From: Mangifera indica
Taxonomy: Eukaryota > Streptophyta > Magnoliopsida > Sapindales > Anacardiaceae
NCBI RefSeq assembly: GCF_011075055.1
Contig: NC_058147.1
Span: 7,936,001-8,000,000 of the forward strand
Reading direction: 5' to 3'
DNA length: 64,000 bases
Below the pieces are notes generated by a model. The model did not search any database. It was not told where the DNA came from and was given only the letters and a program-made list of their open reading frames with translations. The first letter of the stretch is position 1; each line of letters starts with the position of its first letter. The translations under genes and the position numbers were made by a program. Shown piece after piece: positions 1 to 11,624 of this stretch.

Positions 1-181
1 AGCAGTTCACCAAAGTCATTGAAAACATAGCAGTTCACCAAAGTCAATTACTATCAACGTCTACTTGCAACCAGCATTCGAATTCACAAACATGTTTCAT
101 TTGTTCATTGATAAATAAGGGAAATGCTTCTTTTAATGACCAATTAACAACAATTAATTCAATAACTAACAATAAAAATAA

Positions 182-687
182 GGCCAAACGACCATTACCC
201 CTTAGTTTTGATGTGTTTTCAAAGCAATATCTATAATGTTTGAAAAACCTAAAGTTTCACTCATAGGTCAACTGGGGTTAAAATTTTTTGTTAGAGGCAA
301 AAGTAAAATTGTTATTTACTAATAATATTTAAAAAAATATAAAATCATTATATTTTTTCCTAAGTTTAAAAAACTAACTATTTCATATTTACTTAAAGTT
401 TTCTAACTTTGAAAAGTCATATTCTTCTCTCTCCCCCCCCCCCCCCCCCCCTTAAACTAAGGTTTTTTTCTTCTTCTCTCCATCACCAACGACCTGCCCT
501 CTCTACTCTAAAACATTGACCGTCACCTCCCCTTTCTAGATCTCTTTGTCTTTGTGTCTCTTCGTTAAGATGAAGAGATTGATCTCTTCGTTTCTCAAGC
601 TTATGAGTGAGACTTTGAGTTTTTCAAGCTTCGTGAATGTGACTTTAGGAATGCATCAAAACTTAAGGGTGAATAAGTCCTTTGGCC
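182..687. mobile_element. Non-autonomous Mutator-like element, family A
   Basis: The left end GGCCAAACGACC and right end AAGTCCTTTGGCC form terminal inverted repeats. The flanks are near-identical 9-bp target duplications (taaaaataa at 173-181, tgaaaataa at 688-696; 8 of 9 match), which is the size made by Mutator-type transposases. There is no coding capacity. A run of 19 C lies at 433-451. The same ends recur at 12872-13156 and 31781-32806. Confidence 0.75.
433..451. repeat. Homopolymer run of 19 C
   Basis: Uninterrupted C tract inside the family A element at 182-687. A matching G run (14320-14340) and shorter C or G runs lie in related elements, so the tract seems to grow from a C-rich site of the family. 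Confidence 0.9.
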
Positions 688-696
688 TGAAAATAA

Positions 697-2116
697 TATG
701 CTTAACATCGAATTAATTTCACATATTTTAAGCTTAGTTGTGTTAGATTGATCTTGATAGAATCATGCAATGGTGTCCCATTTCTAATAGCGGTAGATTT
801 ATAAAACAAACTATATGACATTTCATAAAATATAAATGAATGTTTAAAATATGCAAGCCTTGAAATTAAAATTAAATTTATAAAGAAACTTGGAATATAA
901 AATAATCTCTCCGAATCTAATACAAACCAGTATCTAAAACTAATTTGTATATTTTGACCGCTTCCATATGTAAACAGATCTTGTTTCCTAAATAGATGCA
1001 TTGTTTATTGGCCATTAGCTTTTTTTAATTTTTGTTTAAAAACCTTGCAAGGGATTTGAAATATGAATTATAGAATCATAATAAATCGACCAAATGTTAT
1101 GACAAACATTAACCATATTAGAATTGTAACTTACAAGTGAGATTGAATTACTTTTCTTTCTAAGTCAAACCTTAAACTTATAACATTCCTTTTTTTCTTG
1201 TATTACCGTATGTGCACTTTCACTCATTTTCAACAATAGTAAAAGCTTTATTTATGGTAACTTTGTCATAAGAGCCCTAACAAAGACTTTATATGAAGAC
1301 TTAAATTGTTCATTAATAGCCTTTAGTAATTGTTTGATATTGTTGTACTTAGGGTTTGAACTGAATCGAGCTAACTTGGTTTCCAAAGTTGGCTTGGCTC
1401 AAGAATGACAAAATTCATGTGAAATAAATTTTTTATATTTACAATGATTAATCACAATGATGTCATATTACTATATGTGATCCTAAGAAATTTAATATAT
1501 AATTTTGGTATAATAAAGGTGTTAAAAAATTTTTTGAATGTGGACAAACATTGATATTGTTTTAATTTAATAAAACTTGGGTAAATATATAGTCCAATGA
1601 ATTTTGTTGTATAGATATACCCTGATCAATTTTGTTAAATATCCCATACACTTCATAAATGAAATCTGGGTTGTAAAGATGCAAGTGTGAGCTATTAAAT
1701 TTATTGGAGTTTTGATGGAAAGACTCAATAAACTATTATAAAAGGAGACTATGTCTCCTTTCCCAATGCACACACAACAATCTTTCCATTAAAATATCGT
1801 TGTTTTGGAAATATACGGAGAAGGAAGACCAATTTCATCTGATTGATAATTGATTGAATTTAGAATTAATTTAACATCAACTATGACTCATCGGGTTTAT
1901 TTAAATGTTTAAATATTTTAATTTCAAAAATTCTATAACCTATATGTGTAAGAATTTTACTGTGATTTATTTAATTAATTGCATGAATGTAGTGTTGAAT
2001 TTGTATGATTAATCTCACAAAGATGTTGTGACAATTTTATTATTAATTAAAATTATACTAATCATATAACATCTGATTTTCTGCATACAATACTTAATAA
2101 ATTATTTAATAAATAA
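697..2116. other. AT-rich intergenic DNA, no gene seen
   Basis: Open frames here are short, very AT-rich and resemble nothing I recognise. A short stretch near 1345-1400 resembles the left end of the GAGCTC-type repeats found at 11246 and 63666. No RNA gene was recognised. Confidence 0.5.
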
Positions 2117-2121
2117 TTTCA

Positions 2122-2370
2122 TGTAACACCCCAGGTCCAATAACCCGGCCCACTGTTAAGATATTGTCCACTTTGGACACACAGTCCATCATGGGTTTGC
2201 TTCTGGGCTTTGCAACCCAAAACGCGTCTTAACAGTTTAAGGAGCTCACAGGCTATTTAACCAATCCAATTCTCCCACCACTAACCAATGTGGGATCCAT
2301 AGCAGAGCACACACAGACCCAGCATCTCTCCCGTGCTTTGTCGATGTGGGATTCGCCTAAGGGTATCACA
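2122..2370 (-). repeat. TRIM 3' LTR (minus-strand sense)
   Basis: 249 bp, flanked on its outer side by the TTTCA target duplication. It matches 2459-2707 at 244 of 249 positions. Confidence 0.93.
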
Positions 2371-2458
2371 TACACCCTCCCTTACGGGACTCAGCGTCCT
2401 CGCTGAGGTTTGCCCCACCATCGTTCAAGAGGACACGCGGAGTTGCTCTGATACCATT

Positions 2459-2707
2459 TGTAACACCCCAGGTCCAATAACCCGACCCACTGTCAAGATA
2501 TTGTCCACTTTGGACATACAGTCCATCATGGGTTTGCTTCTGGGCTTTGCAACCCAAAACGCGTCTTAACAGTTTAAGGAGCTCACAGGCTATTTAACCA
2601 ATCCAATTCTCCCACCATTAACCAATGTGGGATCCATAGCAGAGCACACACAGACCCAGCATCTCTCCCGTGCTTTGTCGATGTGGGATTCGCCTAAGGG
2701 TATTACA
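2459..2707 (-). repeat. TRIM 5' LTR (minus-strand sense)
   Basis: 249 bp. The tRNA primer site follows it on the minus strand at 2445-2456. Confidence 0.93.
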
Positions 2708-2712
2708 TTTCA

Positions 2713-3830
2713 TTTATTCCTTAATTAAACATAAAATTAATCTATATAATGAATTAAAATAATAATTCATTTACGTAATAAACATTGAATAAATTCGATA
2801 AACGAAACTGAAATCATCCAATTAAAAATAAAATTTGGCTAGCAAAATTTCTTATCATATGCATTATATAAAAGAGATATGTTATGCATACATATTTTTT
2901 TATACTTAATTTGAGTATATAAATTATATATCATTATATAATTGAAAATTAATTTATCTATACTTCAAAATCATTCAATCATATGATAACACATTATCTA
3001 TATACCTAAATTATATATTAAAAGTGTGTACGTATAATTTTATCATAGATTCAAGTTTAAGTCCCATATATGCCAAAACAAACTTGCCCTTGCAAGGCAA
3101 TGGAATATTAGTCATGTTAACTTAATAATCATCTCTTACTTCTAGTAAGGTTTTGTTTCGGATTGATCTACCCCAATATAAATCTGACTCTAAATTAATC
3201 TATAAACTTTGATTTTGACATTTTAAACATCATTTTTTTCATTTCCACGTCATATATAATGAAATATTCTATCTATGTACAAAATCAAAATTACAAGTAA
3301 TATAAGGGAAACCAAAATTTTGCAGAATATATAATTAACCTACCCCCCATTGCATATCTTCGTCCTTTGAATACGACGGCTTCCAAACACACTGAATTAC
3401 ATGAAATGGTGTTGAATTACTTGCCATGGCTTTTTTCATTTTGGGGCCCAATTATTGGTGCTGTAGTATGGTCCAAATGTTGCAAATGTGTTTTATTTTA
3501 GGGGTCAATTATTGGTTCATTAAATAAGTGGTATTTGTCTCTAGGCGGAGAGGTCGGGGGAAAGTTTATAGTGGATCTAGGAGAAAAGACGCTGGAGGGT
3601 TGAAAATGAAACCTAAAAGGGGGAAAACATGATTTTTTAAAATTTAATCCTAAAAAAATTATTAATTTTCTAAATTAAAAGAGAAAATGAGATAAAGTGT
3701 TATTATTTTTAATAGATTAATAGTTAAATAATAATTTTATCATTAAAACTAATTGATTTTTGTTAATTTTAAATATCTTTGAGAAAGAGTTTAAATTTTT
3801 AATATTTAATAGGTATTAATTTGAGAATTC
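2713..3830. other. Intergenic DNA upstream of the laccase gene
   Basis: AT-rich and without a supported gene. The stretch near 2885-3060 resembles a decayed copy of the family B MITE. Two short direct repeats (ATTATTGGT with similar flanks) lie near 3451 and 3507. Confidence 0.45.
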
Positions 3831-3863
3831 AATAAACCCTGGGTGGGAATAGATCTTTTGGCC
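3831..3863. mobile_element. One-ended relic of the family A element
   Basis: The terminus with CCCTGGGTGGGAATAGATC and CTTTTGGCC matches the right end of complete copies elsewhere in the window. No matching left end is clear. It ends 11 bp before the laccase TATA box. Confidence 0.6.
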
Positions 3864-3873
3864 TTTTCATAAC

Positions 3874-3881
3874 TATAAAAA
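3874..3881 (+). promoter_or_regulatory. Likely TATA box of the laccase gene
   Basis: TATAAAAA lies 59 bp before the laccase ATG, the usual plant distance allowing a 5' leader of about 30 bp. It sits directly beside the transposon terminus at 3831-3863. Confidence 0.6.
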
Positions 3882-3939
3882 GAAACGTAGCTAAGAGGCC
3901 TTCTAAGACAACCAAGAGCATACGAGTGCTTTGAAGATA

Positions 3940-4862
3940 ATGGGTTTTCTTCAACAGTTGGTGGTAATCAGTGGATTAGCTTTGCTGGTCTGCTTGGTGC
4001 AAGCGGAAGTTCATTACCATGACTTTGTTGTAAGAGCTAGCTCTTACTCATTGATCTTCACTTTTTATTCTTGCTTTAAGGACATGGCCGAATGACTGAT
4101 ATCTCCGTGTTCATACATATTTGTATGCATGTATAGACCTTCGTGTGACTTCTTCTTCTTCTTCATAATTGTTTTGTCTTGTGATGATATGTAGCTTAGG
4201 GAGGAAAATTTGACCAGGCTGTGCAACACCAACAAAAGGATGCTGGTCAACGGCCAGTTTCCTGGGCCAACCCTTTATGTTCACAAAGGTGATACTATTT
4301 TTGTCAATGTCCATAATCAAGGAGGTTACAAACTCACAATCCACTGGTATTTTTCTCTCTCCCTTCTCAGATATTACATATTATATTGAATCAATAGCCA
4401 TATAATTGGTTATTATTTTATCTTTGGTTTTTAACTATCTAATTATATAATAATATATCGTTATTTATACATATAATACTATTCTATATGAAATTAGATA
4501 CTGAACAAGGGGAAAATGACTTAAAATAATATGAACTAAACATTGGGTGGGAGTAAGTCTTTTAGCCTTATAAATAAGTTTGTTTTTCTTTTAATCACAA
4601 TTAAATTTCCTAACATGTTTTCTTTTATTAGAAATCATGATTTAAAAATTTTATTTAATAAAAAACCCGCAGACCAACCTGTTAAGGTCTTGTTGTGGGT
4701 TTTATAAATTTTTAGCTGACTCAACATGAAGGATAACATGCCTTGAACTCAATAGATCGCATTAGAGATGACCCACCCACTAATGTGTCTAGGAGTGGGC
4801 AAAGTTTGTGAGAATTAATAGACACAAACAAAGGTTTATCTCTTTATTATTATTTTTTTCAT

Positions 4863-4958
<96 letters not shown>

Positions 4959-7725
4959 TAAATGATATAAAAATAGAGACTTAAAAAGAGTTTTGTTACT
5001 TTGTGTCCAATAAAAATTATATTTTATCTCTTTAGATTCCATTTAATATTAAATCTTTAATTACAATTTCTAAATATAACGAAAACAATTATGTGTGAAA
5101 TTTCTATTTAACAGGCATGGGGTGAGGCAGCCAAGAAATCCATGGTCAGATGGTCCTGAATACATTACACAATGTGCAATAAAACCAGGGACAAATTTCA
5201 CCTATCAAGTTATATTTTCTGATGAAGAAGGCACCCTTTGGTGGCATGCTCACAGTGATTGGACAAGAAACACTGTTCACGGCGCCATTGTCATTTATCC
5301 TGAACAAGGATCCACCTATCCGTTTCCTCCCCCTTATGCTGAAGAAATTCTCATACTTGGTATTTCGCATTTCATTTACAAATACTTCTGAATATGTAAT
5401 TAGATAGACAAATAATATATCATAATGTGATTGAGTATTTTTATCATGTTCTTTCAGGATCTTGGTATATCCAAGATGTCAATCTCTTAGTCGACTATGA
5501 CCTAGAAACAACAGCAGTTTTACCCGTGTCGGATGCTTACACAATCAATGGTCAACTTGGAGATTTCGCCCAATGCTCTAAAGGTATACACAATAATCCA
5601 CATAAAACGAAGAAATATTTGTGTAGCCTTTACAAATGTGTGTTTGATGAATTATATGTTAACAGAGCACACATATCGTTGGATGGTCGATTATGGGAAG
5701 ACGTATCTTCTCCGTCTAGTGAACGCAGTGATGAATGCAGAAATGTTTTTTGCCATTGCTGGGCACAATCTCACAGTCGTTTCACAGGATGCTGCATATC
5801 TCAAGCCAATTCTCACAAGCTACATCGTCATTGGCCCTGGACAAACCATGGACGTTCTTGTTACGGCAGACCAAAAATCTCTGGGTGGCCAATATTATAT
5901 TGCCGCCAGACAATTCTTTTCTGGCCAAACCAGTTTCACCTCATATGACAAATTTAATGTCACAGCTATTCTCCAATACATCAATGGAAACTACACACAG
6001 GATCCAGAAACCATAGAGTTTCCCACTTCTCTTCCTGATTTTGAAGATTACAATGCCTCAGTCAGCTTCAGAAACAGAAAAAGGAGCTTAACGGTTCAGG
6101 ATGTGCCCAAGAATATTACTACCAGAATGTACATTGCGGCCGCTCTAAACCGGTTAATGTACAATAATTCAGGAAATATTACTTCCCGTTTAGCTGCAAG
6201 CTTGAATAATGTCACCTGGGTTAACCCTTGGATAAATGTCCTTGAAGCCTATTATAAGTAAGATAGTTTTACTAAACAATAAAACTATACGTATCCACTT
6301 TGATTACATAAATGGATACATATTTGATGTGTGTTATCAAGTTAATGAGTTATTTATATACTCATTAGTAAATACACATAGTATTACTTTTGACTAAAAC
6401 TCCCCTTAGGGTATTGCAAAAGTAACAAAAATGATAAACCTTTTAATTGGTGTAGGAACATGACAAGATTTTATACTGAGGATTTCCCAGACTATCCTCT
6501 AGAGTTCTACGATTTCGTGTCGGATACCATAAACACGACACAATCGCTACTGGCAACGAAGGTGAAAGTGCTTGAATACGGTGAAGAAGTGGAGATCGTA
6601 CTTCAAGCATCCAATGTTTTGAATGCATCAGAGGATCATCTCATGCATCTTCATGGACATAGCTTTTACATGGTTGGAGCTGGTGGAGGCAATTTTGATT
6701 TTGATGAGGACCCTGAGTCTTACAATCTGGCTGATCCACCCCTCGTCAATACTGCTACCCTTCCCAAAGATGGATGGGCTGCTGTTAGATTCAAAGCACT
6801 TAATCCTGGTATGTTTGCTCTTCACTCAAATTTTGATTTCAGGAGTAAGATATCACATAAAAAGAAAAAAAAAAACTAACCACGATCAGACAAATATTTG
6901 GTTGTTATAAGTATCCTTTTCATTATTTTAATGATTATTTATTTATACTTTTGTTAAAAATAAAAAAAATTATGACTTTAATTAGGAGAAAATAATTGTT
7001 AAAAATTTATTTTTCATCATTAAAAAGTTTTAACGACAGAAATAATTTTCCCGTTAAGAAGTTTTAACGATAAAATAAATTTCATCATTACTTGTTATTA
7101 TAGTTTTCTTCGTTAAAAATAATAATGACAAAAATATTTTTAACAATAGAAATTATAACGATAGACGATAACAAAATTTTTTCTGTTATAAATTTTTAAC
7201 GATAGAAAATAGGCTTTTAATAATCATATTTCCTTTGTTAAAGTCATAAATTTATCATTTTTAACAAAATTATAAATAATTGATCTCCCAAATTATGAAA
7301 ATAACACTTATAACGATCGGATATTTATATACTTCTTATTTTTCTTTTAGTGTCACTACAACAAATTTTATAGAAGGTGACAAAAATTTTTGTCTCAAAA
7401 AATAAAAAATTTTGTTCTTAAAAATTAAAAGAAAAAGGTCTTTAAAAGTCAAATATTCCATCCCTAAATTGAACATTTGTTATAGTGTTTATATATACAT
7501 ATAAATTTGATTAATGAATGATGAATTTGGGCAGGGGTGTGGCTGTGGCATTGTCATTATGATAAACATTTAACTTGGGGAATGAACACCGTTATTATAG
7601 TGAAGAATGGGCCAACCGTTGAGACATCTATGCTTCCGCCACCAGCTTACATGCCTCCTTGTGATGCTCCTTCTACAATTCAGAAGAAGACATCCCAATT
7701 TTCAAGCAAACAAACGACTGTCTAA
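3940..7725 (+). CDS. Laccase (secreted multicopper oxidase)
   Basis: Plant laccases are cell-wall blue copper enzymes that oxidise phenols such as monolignols or flavonoids and reduce oxygen to water. I model seven exons: 3940-4029, 4195-4346, 5115-5359, 5458-5583, 5666-6257, 6456-6808 and 7535-7725. All have GT-AG introns and all join in frame to give 582 residues, a normal laccase length. Residues 1-22 form a signal peptide ending VQA. The four copper-binding regions are intact: IHWHG (exons 2/3), WWHAHSDW (exon 3), [11 protein letters not shown] (exon 6) and [13 protein letters not shown] (exon 7). The axial position ten residues after the cysteine is Met rather than the common Leu. Many N-glycosylation sites are visible. 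Introns 5 and 6 hold MITEs. A dead inverted copy lies at 10325-12767. Substrate cannot be told from sequence. Confidence 0.93.
4536..4572. mobile_element. One-ended relic of the family A element in laccase intron 2
   Basis: ACATTGGGTGGGAGTAAGTC followed by TTTTAGCC matches the family A right end. A complete family A element lies at a comparable place upstream of exon 3 of the dead copy (12872-13156), so the insertion may predate the laccase duplication. Confidence 0.5.
4866..4956. repeat. Compound CA/TA microsatellite
   Basis: A long perfect CA tract passes directly into a long TA tract, all within laccase intron 2. It is likely length-polymorphic. Confidence 0.95.
6277..6386. mobile_element. 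Family B MITE in laccase intron 5
   Basis: The left end AATAAAACTATACGTATCC and right end ATACACATAGTATT are near inverted repeats and match the ends at 48079-48244. A longer copy sits in the homologous intron of the laccase pseudogene (11121-11240), so the insertion predates the duplication. Confidence 0.6.
7354..7487. mobile_element. CACTA-like MITE in laccase intron 6
   Basis: It begins CACTACAACAAA and ends TTTGTTATAGTG, the terminal motif of CACTA (EnSpm) elements. It is 134 bp and non-coding. The flanking triplets (tgt, ttt) match at two of three bases. It is absent from the matching intron of the pseudogene, which is only about 160 bp long. Confidence 0.65.
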
Positions 7726-8633
7726 GTGGTTTTGTTTTGTGGCAAAGAATATTGACTATGGGTTATGTATTAGCAAATGATCTACGACTAGTTAATTGAT
7801 CTTATTATGAATAAGTTAGTACTTCTATTAAACTTTCAATTTTAATGAAGAATTTAATGAAAAAGATTAAAATAATTTTAACTTAGACTTTCTCCTTAAA
7901 GGTTTTAATAATCTATCAGTTTTGGAATATATATATATAACTATATATGATATAATTTTTCAATAAATAATTAGATATACAACTTGTTTTTTTCATATTT
8001 ATTTTATCATTTTCTTTACATATATATTCTATACATATTTCATATTTATTTTACACGTTTATATTATGTTTTAGAAAACTATTATTCAATTAATTTTATT
8101 AAATGATATATATATATATGTGTGTGTGTGTGAATGATTTTAAAAGGTTTAAACTGTAATTCAAATCAAATCAAACCGTATTTTTTTAGTTTGGTTTAGA
8201 ATTTTTCACACCATTTTTTTGTTTAATTTAAAAAAACTTTCAAACTATATTAAATCAGACCGTGTATACCTTTAAAAAATGATAATAAATACATTTTTAA
8301 AAATTATAATTTTCATTTTGGAATTTGTTCCCACAAAAAAAAACGTAAAAATCATAAATGACACTGCCTAAATAATTGTGAAGTCAATCTCTTAGTCTGC
8401 TAAAATAATTAAATATTTTAAAACCAGCTTGGACAACTTTTGTGCAAAGACGGCGGTGGGTTGTGCTGCGCTAGCTTCATTGTGGCTCATTGTGCTTGCA
8501 GGTAGTGCCAAGCCTACGGCCTACACAGTCACCTAGCCTTCGTGTTGGATTGGCCCATAGAAACAAAAAGACCCACAGCACAATCTTATATACATAGAGT
8601 CATGTCACGCCGAATTCTAAATAGGTTAGCCAG
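7726..8633. other. Laccase 3' flank and intergenic DNA
   Basis: The first ~140 bp is similar to the reverse complement of about 10190-10324, so the inverted laccase duplication includes the 3' UTR. A TA/TG microsatellite lies near 8105-8132. No further gene was seen. Confidence 0.55.
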
Positions 8634-8877
8634 TTTTTATATTAATAAAATAATAAATTTAAAAAAATAATTATTTAAATTTACTAATATAAATTTTCTT
8701 CTAAATTAATACAACCGAGGATAGTAAATTATAACTCAATCCTCCAAATCACATTTTATTATATTTTTAAATGATATAAAATTATTTTCTATTATTAATT
8801 GTTGTATTTAATTAAAGAAAACTTTTTATTTTATTGGTGATACCATCATGGACTTGTATTCTCTAACTATGTCTTTT
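8634..8877 (+). repeat. Left arm of a diverged inverted repeat
   Basis: This AT-rich arm of about 240 bp matches the reverse complement of about 9549-9786 along its whole length, with many mismatches and small gaps. The centre of symmetry (near 9210) differs from that of the laccase pair (near 9025), so this is a separate event. Confidence 0.6.
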
Positions 8878-9548
8878 TAACTTATTTGACATTTGAGTCA
8901 GAACAACTATTTTTTATACGCTCAACCACAAAGAAGAACAGAATAACTTGTGTGGGTGATTGTCTAACAGTGTCTCTCATATTTTTTCTGTACTTGCTAC
9001 TACCACCATTTCATTTATGTCTATCAATAACTTAGTTTCTCTTTTGCTTTTACAATTTTGTTAATTATTATTATTTTTTAATATTTTGATAATAAAATAT
9101 TTACTATATTTTAAATGAAAAAAGTGTTCAAACAATTGAAACGATTTCACTTTTGTAGAATCAATTGATCAAGAATGGGTGCAGTATAAATACTGTAACA
9201 GAGATCGTGTAAGGTTTATGTTATAGTGTCTACATTGCATCAATTCATTATCCATTGAGTCTATAAAAGTGAAATTATCCTAATCAGTTGTACAACTTTT
9301 TCGTTTAAAGCAAATTAAGTTTTTTTCGTTATGAAAATATTTTAATAAAAAATAATAATTAATAAATTTGAAAAAACAAAAAAAAAATATTGTTAATGGA
9401 CATTAAGAGAATGCTAACAATAGCAAGTAAAATAAAATTTACGAGTGATAATGTTTGAAGGTCATGCACCTGAGTTACTCGGTTCTTCTTGCTAGTGGAA
9501 CATATGAAATATAGTTGTCTTGGCTCAAGTGTAAGGTGGTAAACCACG
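8878..9548. other. Spacer between inverted repeat arms, no gene seen
   Basis: About 670 bp of AT-rich DNA with no open frame resembling a protein. It could be the loop of a fold-back transposon. Confidence 0.45.
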
Positions 9549-9786
9549 AAGACATAATTAAAGAAAGCAAATCTATCACAACGACATCGATAAAATAAAA
9601 AAGTTTCTTTTTAATTAAATATGATAATTAGTAATAGAAAATGATTTTACATCATTTGAAAATATAAACAAAATGTGATTTAGAGGATCAATATACAATT
9701 TATGATTCTAAGTTGTATTAATTTGGTAAGAAATTTGTATTAGTAAATTTAAACAATTATTTTAAAATTATTTTTTATTAAAAACC
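9549..9786 (-). repeat. Right arm of a diverged inverted repeat
   Basis: Partner of 8634-8877. Shared blocks include TTAATACAACT or TTAATACAACC and AAATCACATTTT read on opposite strands. Confidence 0.6.
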
Positions 9787-10324
9787 AAACACAAAAAAAT
9801 TAAAATAAAAATTGAATGAATAAAATGTAGAGAGAAATTGAAATAATATTAAAATTGAATAAAGAAAATATTGAATGTGAATAAGATTGAAAGAAGAGAA
9901 TGTAGAGAGAGAATGAGAGATTAAAAAATTATGTTGGATGTGTGTGGTTTAGCGAGTGGGAGAGGGTAGGTTTATATTAAAAAAATTAAAAATTTTAAAC
10001 TCCAACGGAAAAAAAACAAGTCGTTTTATTTTTTTAAAAAGTAGATGAACAGTAACAAGCCTAGCCGGAGCATGCCCACTACAATAACTAGCTGTGCCCT
10101 TTCTGAGTTGTGCTTTTTCAACATGCTCCTGCAACCCAGCCTATTTGACATCTCAACTTGTGTGATTAGTATGGTTTTTTTAATGCTTTTCATTCAAATC
10201 TTCATTAAAATTAAAAGATTAATAAAAGTACTAATTTATTCATAATAGGATTGATTAAGTAGTTGTTGATCATTTGCTTATACAAAACCCATACTTAATA
10301 TTCTACGCCACTAAACGAAGGCAT
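9787..10324. other. Intergenic DNA 3' of the laccase pseudogene
   Basis: Purine-rich and AT-rich. A more GC-rich patch at about 10045-10135 reads in no recognised protein. The last ~130 bp is the 3' flank shared with the intact laccase. Confidence 0.45.
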
Positions 10325-11120
10325 TTAGATAGTTGTTTGTTTAGTTGAAAATTGGAATCTCTTCTTCTGAATAGTCGAAGGAACATCACAAGGAGGCACA
10401 GAAGCAGGTGGCGGAAGAATATATGTCTCAGGAGTTGGCCCATTCTTCACTATAATAACAGTGTTCATTCCCCATCTTAAATGTCTTTCCAAATGACAAT
10501 GCCACAGCCACACCCCTGCAAAAATTCATCATTCATTGTTCAAATCTATTTGTATATGAGCACTGTACACAAATGGGTACATAAATGATAGATCATCTAT
10601 ATATCCATTTATGTAATCAGAAGTGTTTATGTATAGTTTCTTCTTAAACCAATATTTAAGTAAAGAGCAAACATACCAGAAGTAAGTGCTTTGAATCTAA
10701 CAGCAACCCATCCATCTTTGGGAAGTATAGCAGTATTGACAAGGGGTGGATCAACCAGATTGTAAGATTTAGGGTCCTTATCAAAATCAAAATTACCTCC
10801 ACCAGCTCCAACCTTGTAAAAGCTATGTCCATGGAGATGCATGGGATGATCCTTTGATGCATTCAATACATTGGCTGCCTGAAATACCATCTCCACTTCT
10901 TCGCCGTATTCAAGCACCTTCACCTTCGTCGCCAGCAGCGATTCCATCATGTTAACCGGCAATGTATCTGACATGAAATCGTACAACTCCGGAGGATCGT
11001 CTAGGAAATCCTAAGTATAAACTTCTGTCATGTTCCTGCACCAATTGAAAGGTTAATCATTTTTGTTACTTTCGTGATATTCTGAGAGTTTTAGTAAAGA
11101 GCCAGTATCCAACTTTGAGC

Positions 11121-11240
11121 ACAATTGAATACACATATAATATGTTATTATGTGATTGAGTGTAATGATACCCTTGATTCAAAATTATTCGATCACTTGA
11201 TGACACACATCAAGTGTGTACCTATTTGTGCACTTAAAGT
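11121..11240. mobile_element. Family B MITE in laccase pseudogene intron
   Basis: It contains the family's paired GATGACACACAT and TTATTATGTGATTG segments and lies in the intron homologous to the one holding 6277-6386. Confidence 0.55.
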
Positions 11241-11245
11241 ACATT

Positions 11246-11624
11246 AAGGGTTGGATTCGAACCGAATTTGATCAAGCTCGAGCTTAACTTGAATGAGCTT
11301 GGCTTAAGTGAGCTTAAGCCTAAGAGTTCAATATTTTTAAACTTGAGCTGAAGCTCTAGTTTTGTAGGTATTTGGTTCGTAAAACTCGCTAGTCTAAAAA
11401 ATTTGATACGAATTAACTAAAATGATGTCATTTTAATCAATATACATAAAAATAACAATGTTTTAGTATCAAACCAAGTTCAAAACTTGATTTGAACCCT
11501 AACTCAAGCTCAATTTCTCTAAAATGAATTGAGCTCCAATACCTTTGAAACGAGCTCAGCAAGCTTGAGCTTGAGCTTGAGATTGGGTCCATTGGAGTTC
11601 AGTTTGACTCGAATTCAATCCTAA
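11246..11624. repeat. GAGCTC-type interspersed repeat
   Basis: It opens GGGTTGGATTCGAACCGAAT and closes GACTCGAATTCAATCCTAA, near inverted repeats around a body rich in AGCTCGAGCTT-like words. The same type occurs at 63666-64000, 49237-49480 and, decayed, at 46590-46842. The intact laccase lacks it in the matching intron, so it arrived after the duplication. Confidence 0.65.

Larger units (their letters stand above)
2122..2707 (-). mobile_element. Complete TRIM retrotransposon
   Basis: Two 249-bp direct repeats (2122-2370 and 2459-2707) begin TGTAA and end TTACA or TCACA. They enclose only 88 bp, so the element cannot code for protein. Both flanks carry the 5-bp duplication TTTCA (2117-2121, 2708-2712). 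On the minus strand, two bases after the 5' LTR, lies TGGTATCAGAGC (2456 to 2445), the primer site for initiator methionine tRNA. A purine tract (2383 to 2373) precedes the 3' LTR. This is the layout of terminal-repeat retrotransposons in miniature, which depend on enzymes from other elements. The LTRs differ at five positions, all transitions. Confidence 0.93.

Noticed and set aside
2333..2569. Open frames on both strands in the TRIM element
   Set aside because: They are non-coding LTR and internal sequence; TRIM elements have no genes.
4836..5042. Minus-strand frame rich in Val, Cys, Ile and Tyr
   Set aside because: It is a translation of the CA/TA microsatellite.
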